From positions 88,001-152,000 of the forward strand of contig NZ_JAHSPG010000017.1 of assembly GCF_019130065.1 (NCBI RefSeq): a stretch of 64,000 bases of DNA, written 5' to 3'. The DNA is from Pinibacter aurantiacus. GTDB taxonomy: Bacteria > Bacteroidota > Bacteroidia > Chitinophagales > Chitinophagaceae. The notes beneath the pieces were generated by a model. That model had not been told where the DNA came from and made no database searches. It saw only the letters and a program-made list of their open reading frames with translations. The position numbers were made by a program, and so were the translations under genes. Of this stretch, positions 25,168-32,219 are shown one piece after another (positions within the stretch are counted from its first letter, which is position 1; each line of letters starts with the position of its first letter).

Positions 25168-28100
25168 TTAAAATGCTGCGTTTACACTGAAGGAAAATGT
25201 ATTGGCAAAAGGATACTCAATGCCGCGTTCTCTTTGTACCGTGGACACTCGGAAAATGTCATTTGCGTAAGCAGTGATCCTGAAACTTTCCATGCCCAGT
25301 GTTTTGATCCATTTCTGACCAAGGAAATCATACCCAAGACTGAATGACTCACCGGATATATAATTTTCTTTTTGTACAAAGCGGGATGAGATGGGCGTAG
25401 CTCCTTCTAATTTTGACGTTACGAGATAAATTCCTTTGAACGGAGCGTTGTCTCCCGGCTTTTGCCAGCGGTCGTATAATGCACGTTTGTCCTGGTTGTT
25501 ACCGACAGAGAGATAGCTGATGTTTTCAACTTTGTTGAACAGTGCGGAATTGTATACGCTTGCACCAACACTATAACGTACCGCTGCACTGAATGTGAAA
25601 CCTTTGTAGCGAAAGTTGGTGCTGATTACACCCTGCGCCTTCGGCTGTGTGTTGCCTACTTTTACCACATCATTTACATCGTAAGTAAACGTGTATTGAC
25701 CATCTTTCTTAATAAATACTTCCTGCCCTGTTGAGGGATCAATGCCTGCAGAACGCACTGCCCATATATCGGTTGGACTATTTCCATCGATATATCTTTC
25801 AAGCGATTTATTTAACTGGTTTTGTTTGTTTAAACCCGCGAGCGTATTGTTGAAGTTTTGAAATTTGCTTTCGAGCATTCCAATGGTTCCACCCAGCGTC
25901 CACATGATCCTTTTATTAAGGTTGTTGATGATCTTATAACCAACGCCCAGATCCATTCCCTTTGTAGATAATGTGCCGGTGTTCAGCGGGTAACTGTTAA
26001 TGCCTGTAGAAGAAGGCAACGGCGCCATAACGATCATAGGATCAGTAACTTTGGTATAGACATTACCTGTTAATGACAATCTTGATTCAAATGCCTGTAA
26101 GTCGAGACCTAAGTTTTTTGAAGTTGTAAGCGGCCATGAAAGATTCGGATTTGCCAGTGTCGCAAGATCAACACCTTGTCCGAATTGGTTGATGTAACTG
26201 TCATACACATACGTAGCTATCGAAGTGATGGCTCCAAAATTTTGGTTGCCACTTGTTCCTACGGAAGCTCTTAAGCGCAATGTATTCAACCATTTTGCTT
26301 TGTTAAGGAACGCTTCATTATGGATGTTCCATCCTGCTCCTATTGACCAGAAAGGACTGAATTTGTTATCAGAACCAAAGGCCGTTGATCCATCGAGACG
26401 ATACGTGAAGTCTGCAAAATACCTGTTGTCAAACGAATAGTTTAAACTTCCAAGCAGGTTGTTGCGACGAAAAACAGAAGTTGTGGAACTTGGTTTGGAA
26501 TTGTTCTGGTAACTAAACGCGAAAGCGGGATTGCCTGTGCTTCCTGCAGGGAAACCTACTGCAGTAAAAGAAATCATTTCATTTCTTGTCTGTTCTGCTT
26601 CTGCACGAAGATTGGCAGTTACCTGATGTACACCGTTGAATAGTTTGCCATAGGTAAGCATCACGTTTGTCTGGTAATTGAATCCGCTAGTCTTTTTGTT
26701 GGTGTATTTTCCTTTGGTAAAAATGCTGCTATCCTGGAACAAAGTATTTTCAGGGGAAATAAAAGTAACTCCGGTAGTTGTATTCTGGTTAATGGAAATG
26801 GCTCCCTGCAATTGCAACTCAGGAAGAATGGTGTAAATGAGTTGCAGATTTTCATTGTAGCCAAATGACTTTGTACTGTTGGTGCTTGGTAACAACGCAT
26901 TGTACAATGGGTTGAACACATAGAATGTAGAGCCTAAATAATCTTTGCTTACTTCGAGGTATTTTTGAGCAATGCCTAATGAATCTCTTTTTTGAAAATA
27001 AGCCGGTGCTTTTACAAAGTTTGAGAAAGAACCATAGGGCGACTCAGTGGCATTGTAACCGTTAAGATAAAGTTTGTTGGAGAGGTTGAATTTTCCTTTG
27101 CGATAGCTAAAATCAAAGCTGCCTCCCCAGTTTTGTCTTCCGGAGCCTTTCATTACCCCGGAAATATTTTTGTAGTTGAATCCAAGGCCATAGCGGGTTG
27201 TGGCGTCTCCGCCATCTGCATATAAATTCGTGTTTGAAGTAAATCCCGTTTGAACCGGTTCATTTAGCCAATACGTGTCAGTGCCTTGTTGTACCAAAGC
27301 GAGGTGCTTGCTGTACAAATCATCGAGGTAGTATTGGTTCGCCCATGATGCGGTGTTTGGTCCCATGGTATAACGGCCCGCCAGTTTTTCAAACTGTAAT
27401 TCTTCCTTTGAGTTCATCATGTTGTAACCCGAAAGATCAGGAGCCTGCACGTTGAAATCGCCGGAGTAAGAAAGACGCATCTTCCCGGGACGTGGCTTTT
27501 TTGTTTCAATAACCACCACGCCATTTGCGGCTTGTGCACCGTAAAGTGCCGTAGATGCTGCATCCTTAAGAATGGTAACGCTTCCAATTCTGTTGATGTC
27601 AAGGTTATTGATTATCTGCAGAGAAACCCTGAAGCCATCGAGTACAAATAAAGGTTGGTTGGGGTCTGAGTTGAATTCGTCTTTTAAAGCACTGCTGCTG
27701 ATGCTGCTTTGACCGCGGATCTCAATGTTTGGCAAGGAATTGGGGTTAGAGCCTTGCACGTTGTTGTCCATTACAATGAAAGATGGGTCAAGGGTTTTGA
27801 GGCTTTGAATGAGGTTCTGGTTGCCGACAACTTTTAATTGCTCTCCAGTAAATGTTGCAGTGGCACCGGTAAAACTTTCTTTTTTTCTACCGAACATTCC
27901 TGTTACAACGATGTCATCAAGCTTTTTGCTGGCCTTCTTCATGGCAACAAAGAAATTCGTTTTGTTGCCGATTTCAATGGTTTTCGTTTCGTATCCTACA
28001 TACTGTACAAAGATTTCCTTGGTGTTTTCTGGCAGGTAAACTTTAAACTCTCCCGCTTCATTTGTGATGCCGCCAAGCGCTCTGACGTTGCCAACCATAA

Positions 28101-28686
28101 CTGTACCATCGGTTCTTGTAACATTGTTTGGCCGGCCCTTTACGAAGACTGATGCACCTGGCAATGGCTCGTTATTTTCGTTTACTACAGTTCCTGTTAT
28201 TAAGATCTTATCGCCGTAGACTTTAGCAGCCATAGCTTGAACATTGACGATGTCTGGCGGACCAGGTTGCCTCACGATGATCCTTTCCCCGCCTGTGTCT
28301 GCTACATTGTAAGTGGTTGTCGGTCTTACGTACGTAGTTTTTTTTCTTCCTGAAACGATACTGTAATTGGTGTCATTGATCTTGATGACCTTCAATCCAT
28401 GTGGCTGAACTAATTTCTTTAAAACCGTTTCTACGGGTTCGTTTGATGAAGCCAGATCATAATTGGCGGAAATGCCATTGACTAATTTATCTTCAAACAA
28501 TAAGTTGATGTGATAGCGTTTTTGTACCTGTTGCAAGAGGTCCCTGAGAGAACTGTCTGCCGTAGCAGCGGTTATTTGTACGCGGGAATTGGTGTTCAGC
28601 GCGTAGGCTATGTTTTGGGCTGGTATATACCCTGGCGACACCGCCACGCATGCGGAGGCGATAAAACACAGAAGATGTTTTCTCAT
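25168..28686 (-). CDS. SusC/RagA-type TonB-dependent transporter with STN domain (locus 2)
   Basis: A 1,172-residue outer-membrane transporter. Order: signal (1-23), STN domain (about 45-112, LRDLLQQVQKRYHINLLFED), an unusual low-complexity linker (113-160), CarboxypepD_reg-like domain (161-248), plug (TILKDAASTALYGAQAANGVVVI), and a barrel ending FSVNAAF. The carboxypeptidase-like domain carries an extra segment of about 20 residues (185-205, RPNNVTRTDGTVMVGN) between two strands, absent from the other two SusC proteins here. The STN domain and the FecR gene 38 nt upstream indicate surface signalling. Locus 2 contains no glycosidase, so the substrate may not be a glycan. Confidence 0.94.
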   Translation of the reverse strand: MRKHLLCFIASACVAVSPGYIPAQNIAYALNTNSRVQITAATADSSLRDLLQQVQKRYHINLLFEDKLVNGISANYDLASSNEPVETVLKKLVQPHGLKVIKINDTNYSIVSGRKKTTYVRPTTTYNVADTGGERIIVRQPGPPDIVNVQAMAAKVYGDKILITGTVVNENNEPLPGASVFVKGRPNNVTRTDGTVMVGNVRALGGITNEAGEFKVYLPENTKEIFVQYVGYETKTIEIGNKTNFFVAMKKASKKLDDIVVTGMFGRKKESFTGATATFTGEQLKVVGNQNLIQSLKTLDPSFIVMDNNVQGSNPNSLPNIEIRGQSSISSSALKDEFNSDPNQPLFVLDGFRVSLQIINNLDINRIGSVTILKDAASTALYGAQAANGVVVIETKKPRPGKMRLSYSGDFNVQAPDLSGYNMMNSKEELQFEKLAGRYTMGPNTASWANQYYLDDLYSKHLALVQQGTDTYWLNEPVQTGFTSNTNLYADGGDATTRYGLGFNYKNISGVMKGSGRQNWGGSFDFSYRKGKFNLSNKLYLNGYNATESPYGSFSNFVKAPAYFQKRDSLGIAQKYLEVSKDYLGSTFYVFNPLYNALLPSTNSTKSFGYNENLQLIYTILPELQLQGAISINQNTTTGVTFISPENTLFQDSSIFTKGKYTNKKTSGFNYQTNVMLTYGKLFNGVHQVTANLRAEAEQTRNEMISFTAVGFPAGSTGNPAFAFSYQNNSKPSSTTSVFRRNNLLGSLNYSFDNRYFADFTYRLDGSTAFGSDNKFSPFWSIGAGWNIHNEAFLNKAKWLNTLRLRASVGTSGNQNFGAITSIATYVYDSYINQFGQGVDLATLANPNLSWPLTTSKNLGLDLQAFESRLSLTGNVYTKVTDPMIVMAPLPSSTGINSYPLNTGTLSTKGMDLGVGYKIINNLNKRIMWTLGGTIGMLESKFQNFNNTLAGLNKQNQLNKSLERYIDGNSPTDIWAVRSAGIDPSTGQEVFIKKDGQYTFTYDVNDVVKVGNTQPKAQGVISTNFRYKGFTFSAAVRYSVGASVYNSALFNKVENISYLSVGNNQDKRALYDRWQKPGDNAPFKGIYLVTSKLEGATPISSRFVQKENYISGESFSLGYDFLGQKWIKTLGMESFRITAYANDIFRVSTVQRERGIEYPFANTFSFSVNAAF

Positions 28687-28724
28687 GTCAGTTTTTGGTT
28701 TGAAAAAAAGTATGTAAAAAGCGG

Positions 28725-29741
28725 CTAAGGTTGTTCGTTGCGAATCACGATTTCTTTTCCCTTTCTCTCCAGCTGCATGTTGATAGCAGCACTGATTGAA
28801 GCGAGCAATATCGTATCATTTTCGGTGGAAACAGCACCTGATATGGTTTTATTGTACACCTCATCGTCTTCCACTTTCACTTTAAAACCATAATTATCTT
28901 CAAGCATTGTGATCACCTCTCTCATTGGTGTTTTGTCGAATTCAAGCCTGTTGTTTTTCCAGGCGCTAATTTTATCCGGCACTACCTTTTGGTTCAGCAG
29001 TATTTTTTTTGAAGCAGAGAACGTTACTACGTCCCCCGGTGCCAGCACTATTTTGGAACGTTCATTGTCTTTCAAATCGAGCTGCACTTTACCATTGTTA
29101 AGCGCCACAGTCGTTATCTGGTGCCTGTTGTCTACGTTAAAGGATGTTCCCAAAACCTGTACGTTTAACTGGTCCGTGTGTACAATGAACCTGCTGCTCT
29201 CCTTTGTAACTTCAAAGCCGTTGACGTGATTAACCTCAAAGAATGCCTCGCCATCCAGCCATACTTCACGTGGCTTTCCAGTGTTCCATTTGTTAGAATA
29301 ACGTAGTGTCGAGTTTGCATTCAATGTAACTATGGAATGATCGGGCAACTCAACTTTTTTCATCTCTGCGTATCTTGTTGTCACTGTTACATCGCGATTG
29401 ATGCTCCACCAATACCCCGCTCCTGCTGTAACGATCACCACGGCTGCTGCTGCATATTTCCACCATTTGTTCATTCCTACTACTTTAGCAGGTTGTTTGC
29501 CCGCCATTGCAATAACATTGTCCCACACCCTGGACTGAGCGCCAGCCGCTGATTGTATGGCCGATGGTTGTATGGTGCCAAGCAAAACTTTTGCTTCCTC
29601 TGAAAACGATTTCAATTGCTGATGTTCCTCCATTGCGTTCTCCCAGGCCCGCGCATGGGCATTTTGTTCGCCGTGCACCCAGGCGAGAAAATCATCATCG
29701 AGCAAAATATCTTCTACAGTATAATTCCGGTATTGCTTCAT
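28725..29741 (-). CDS. FecR-family anti-sigma / signal-transfer protein (locus 2)
   Basis: A 338-residue protein from the ATG at 29741 (MKQYRNYTVEDIL); the frame extends upstream to 29804, but that part overlaps the promoter motif and is not likely to be translated. A cytoplasmic sigma-binding part (about 1-92) precedes a membrane helix (about 95-112), then a periplasmic FecR domain (VELPDHSIVTLNANSTLRYSNKW) and DUF4974 (MREVITMLEDNYGFKVKVEDDE). It is shorter than the FecR proteins of loci 1 and 3 because it lacks the GGDKATLTLADGS-type segment. It should regulate the ECF factor encoded just upstream. Confidence 0.92.
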   Translation of the reverse strand: MKQYRNYTVEDILLDDDFLAWVHGEQNAHARAWENAMEEHQQLKSFSEEAKVLLGTIQPSAIQSAAGAQSRVWDNVIAMAGKQPAKVVGMNKWWKYAAAAVVIVTAGAGYWWSINRDVTVTTRYAEMKKVELPDHSIVTLNANSTLRYSNKWNTGKPREVWLDGEAFFEVNHVNGFEVTKESSRFIVHTDQLNVQVLGTSFNVDNRHQITTVALNNGKVQLDLKDNERSKIVLAPGDVVTFSASKKILLNQKVVPDKISAWKNNRLEFDKTPMREVITMLEDNYGFKVKVEDDEVYNKTISGAVSTENDTILLASISAAINMQLERKGKEIVIRNEQP

Positions 29742-29761
29742 ACGTTTCAAAGGAGTAATTG

Positions 29762-29800
29762 TTATAAAGACGGTTAGAGTTGTTTTTTTACCCCACTGGT
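29762..29800 (-). promoter_or_regulatory. Candidate ECF-sigma promoter of fecR-susCD locus 2
   Basis: On the minus strand TGGGGTAAAA (29786-29795), 13 nt, then CGTCT (29768-29772) and TTATA. The same block pair with a 14-nt spacer precedes the TlpA gene at 30635-32011. It lies between the sigma factor stop and the fecR ATG, with a predicted leader of about 20 nt. Confidence 0.6.
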
Positions 29801-29826
29801 TCACAACTTTTTTAAAATATTTTTTT

Positions 29827-30417
29827 TCAAAACAAAAAAGAAGCCTGCAAAGCCCAAAGAATAATGGCGGCCCCTGCCTTGTAAATGACCCTCAAAGCCT
29901 CTATGGACCTGGCCATTAGCTTATAGGTGGCTTTAGGTGAAAGATCGAGGATTGAAGAAATTTCCTGGTAAGAAAAATTTTCATAGAACCTTAAATAAAT
30001 GGCTTCCCGTTGTCTTGCTGTGAGTTGTTCCATTGCTTTCTGCAATTTTTGCTGCAGCAGCATTGCCTGTTCTTTTTCCATTACCGTGTCATCTACTGCC
30101 AGTGTAAATTCAAAGGGAGAATCGTTGGCGCTCAATCTTTTTTCTGCACGAAGTTTGTCGATCAGCAGATTTTTAAACGAACGGAATAAATAGTTTTTGA
30201 CAGATACAGGCAGTGTGAGCTTGTGGCGGGTATTGATGAACTTTATAAACAGGTCCTGGATGGCATCTTCTACAAATACTGCATCGGCGCAGTATCGGAA
30301 GCCATAGGCATATAGTTGATCGAAGTAAAGCTGGTAAAGCTTTTCCAGACCACTATCATCGCCCTTTAAAAATGCAGCCCACATCTCCTGCGGCTGTTCC
30401 ATGCCAGAGTCGTTCAT
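29827..30417 (-). CDS. ECF-type RNA polymerase sigma-70 factor (locus 2)
   Basis: A 196-residue ECF sigma factor from the ATG at 30417; a TTG at 30438 would add seven residues. Region 2 contains LEKLYQLYFDQLYAYGFRYC, VEDAIQDLFIKFINTRHKL and NYLFRSFKNLLIDKLR. Region 4 has MEQLTARQREAIYLRFYENFSYQEISSILDLSPKATYKLMARSIEALR. The C-terminus ends in a hydrophobic stretch (AAIILWALQASFLF), often seen in Bacteroidota FecI-like factors. It probably drives the TGGGGTAAAA / CGTCT promoters before fecR of this locus and the TlpA gene. A separate housekeeping-type promoter stands before it. Confidence 0.93.
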   Translation of the reverse strand: MNDSGMEQPQEMWAAFLKGDDSGLEKLYQLYFDQLYAYGFRYCADAVFVEDAIQDLFIKFINTRHKLTLPVSVKNYLFRSFKNLLIDKLRAEKRLSANDSPFEFTLAVDDTVMEKEQAMLLQQKLQKAMEQLTARQREAIYLRFYENFSYQEISSILDLSPKATYKLMARSIEALRVIYKAGAAIILWALQASFLF

Positions 30418-30439
30418 TAGATTCTCAACAGTTAGCAAA

Positions 30440-30470
30440 TGAAGATAGCATATAGTTGGTTTATATCAAA
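30440..30470 (-). promoter_or_regulatory. Candidate housekeeping promoter of the locus 2 sigma gene
   Basis: On the minus strand TTTG (30467-30470), 19 nt, then TATCTTCA (30440-30447), a partial match to TAnnTTTG. The -33 TTTG is part of the T-run of the terminator at 30465-30499. Predicted leader before the sigma ATG is about 17 nt. Confidence 0.45.
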
Positions 30471-30499
30471 AAAGCACTGGTGGTGAGCCAGCGCTTTTG
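30465..30499 (-). terminator. Terminator of the upstream TlpA transcript
   Basis: AAAGCACTGG (30471-30480) pairs with CCAGCGCTTT (30488-30497) with one mismatch. On the minus strand it is followed by TTTTTTG. It should stop transcripts from the TlpA gene before the sigma gene. Confidence 0.7.
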
Positions 30500-30503
30500 A
30501 AAC

Positions 30504-30641
30504 AATTAATAATTAATAATTAAAAATTAATAGGTGCTGCATCCGAAAGAGAAATCAAGTGGTTTTATTTTTAAACAGTCAGTAATACGATATTCGGAAG
30601 AAAGGCGGCCCTGTTAATTATTAATTATTAATTGTTAATTT
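30504..30641. repeat. AATTAATA-type inverted repeat
   Basis: Left arm 30504-30532 (AATTAATA units) and right arm 30612-30641 (TTAATTAT units) are complementary around an 80-nt interior. The right arm overlaps the stop codon of the TlpA gene (30635-30637). The interior GCATCCGA next to the left arm recurs beside the arm at 59131. Confidence 0.8.
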
Positions 30642-32011
30642 TCTCTTAGTGTTTCATTCAATAGCGTCTTCAACGCTGCCTCCGACGGCCTTGGCGCATC
30701 TACAGTCACAATCTTTCCTTCTTTGTCAAACACCATAAAACGTGGAATGCCGTTGATGTCGTAGAATTTTGCGATGTCGCTCCAGCCCGCGGCAAATAGC
30801 TGCGTGCCGCCCAGTTGCTGCGTTTGCACGAAGGTTTTCCATTTTTCTTTGTCTTTCAGTTCATCTACGGAAATGCTTACAAACACGACATTCTTGTCCT
30901 TCATTTCTTCCTCCAATGTTTTTAAGAATGGCAATTCTTTTTTGCATGGGCCGCACCATGTGGCCCAAACATCGATCAGTACTACCTTTCCTTTGAGATC
31001 ATTCATGCTCACTTTGTTGCCGTTAATATCTTCATAAGAAAAATTGTAAGAAGCACTTCCTTTCTTAAAGTTGTTCATCGCCTTCATGGTATTGAAATAC
31101 GCAGCTTTCATTGAATCGGTTACCAGGTATTTTTTTAAAGGATCAATAGTGCTTGTAAACTCTTCGTAAGACTTGAAACGACTCATGTTGTTGGCTACAT
31201 ACGCTCCTTTCAAAGTGTCATTGCCAAACAGGTTCGCTGCCCATTCGGTGCGGTTTGCCGGAGCAGGTGCATTCCTGTCACCCATGAGTGTGCAGAAGGT
31301 TGAGTAGTTTCCCATGTACTCAACTGTTTCCCCCAGTTGCAAAACAGAAGCAGAAGTGTATTTCGGACTTTTTATAATCTGAGCGTAAAAATCGGGATAC
31401 TCTGCTTTTGTGGGATGCGTAGAATGTGGTACCAGCAAGTAATGCATGGCATCAAGCTCCACATCCATGTCAACCGCCATCTTCATCAGTGCGTTGAATT
31501 TTTTATTGGGCGTGGTGATTTTTTGATTGAACTTTTTTGCCTCGGGTAAAAAAACATTCAGATTTTTAAAATACTCCTGGTATTCCATGTTGATCTTTGT
31601 AAACTGAAATGCAGGGCGGGCAATAACAGAGGACGCTGCGGCCCAATCTGCCAGCAGTTTGTTTTCCTGCGAGCCGGTTATCATTTTGTAACCCTCGTCA
31701 TTTATTTCGACTGACAAAGCATCTCCGCTTTTTACATAGATCCTCACGGGATTGTTGCCTTTGCCTTCTGCTATATAGTAAAAACCTTCCTCCGGATTGG
31801 AGAGTGCGAAAGCGAAATCCTTGTCCTTGCCGGGTTTTGCGGTGGCAATGGGAATGCGTTTGCCTTCATGCACTTTCATCAGCATCATGTCGGCAGTATA
31901 ATTCTTTTGAAAGGAGCCGGTCAGTAAAAACAATTTCGCGGGTGGTACGGTTGCGAGTACGGTTGTGTAGCAAGCTGCCATCAGCAGCAATAAAGCAGAG
32001 CATTTCTTCAT
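30635..32011 (-). CDS. TlpA-type thioredoxin, regulon partner of locus 2
   Basis: A 458-residue exported protein from the ATG at 32011 (MKKCSALLLLMAACYTTVLA); the frame runs open to 32239, but the extra residues translate repeat and promoter DNA. The N-terminal region (about 25-125) resembles a DUF4369-like beta domain (FLLTGSFQKNYTADMMLMKV). A helical middle part follows. The C-terminal thioredoxin domain has VVLIDVWATWCGPCKKELP and the cis-Pro region GIPRFMVFDKEG. Expected to be a periplasmic or lipid-free envelope thiol reductase. A promoter motif shared with fecR of locus 2 precedes it, which ties it to that locus although the sigma gene lies between them. Confidence 0.88.
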   Translation of the reverse strand: MKKCSALLLLMAACYTTVLATVPPAKLFLLTGSFQKNYTADMMLMKVHEGKRIPIATAKPGKDKDFAFALSNPEEGFYYIAEGKGNNPVRIYVKSGDALSVEINDEGYKMITGSQENKLLADWAAASSVIARPAFQFTKINMEYQEYFKNLNVFLPEAKKFNQKITTPNKKFNALMKMAVDMDVELDAMHYLLVPHSTHPTKAEYPDFYAQIIKSPKYTSASVLQLGETVEYMGNYSTFCTLMGDRNAPAPANRTEWAANLFGNDTLKGAYVANNMSRFKSYEEFTSTIDPLKKYLVTDSMKAAYFNTMKAMNNFKKGSASYNFSYEDINGNKVSMNDLKGKVVLIDVWATWCGPCKKELPFLKTLEEEMKDKNVVFVSISVDELKDKEKWKTFVQTQQLGGTQLFAAGWSDIAKFYDINGIPRFMVFDKEGKIVTVDAPRPSEAALKTLLNETLREN

Positions 32012-32038
32012 TATAAAGCTTTTATAGTTTATGACATT

Positions 32039-32075
32039 CGTATAGACGAGTGAACGGTGCTGTTTTACCCCATGA
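32039..32075 (-). promoter_or_regulatory. Candidate ECF-sigma promoter of the locus 2 TlpA gene
   Basis: On the minus strand TGGGGTAAAA (32063-32072), 14 nt, then CGTCT (32044-32048) and TATA. The two blocks match those at 29762-29800. The predicted leader is about 27 nt. Confidence 0.6.
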
Positions 32076-32093
32076 CGGGTTTTGTTTTTTTTA

Positions 32094-32172
32094 GCTGAAC
32101 GCCGAACGCTTAACGCCGAACGCCGTTTGGGTGTATCAGGCATTAAGCGTTTGGTGTTTGGCCTTAAGCGTG
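32094..32172. repeat. GCTTAACGC / GCGTTTGG repeat in a divergent region
   Basis: Left units CTGAACGCCGAACGCTTAACGCC and right units GGCATTAAGCGTTTGG, TGTTTGGCCTTAAGCG are complementary in part. It lies between the divergent TlpA and S9 peptidase starts. A closely similar element is at 34561-34649 on the other side of the S9 gene. Confidence 0.75.
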
Positions 32173-32219
32173 CATTAAAGCAAACTTTCCTTATTTTGTG
32201 GCCTTCTATAAGATTAAAT

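Noticed and set aside
32082..32219. N-terminal extension of the S9 peptidase
   Set aside because: It translates repeat DNA upstream of a clear signal peptide; the ATG at 32220 is the better start.
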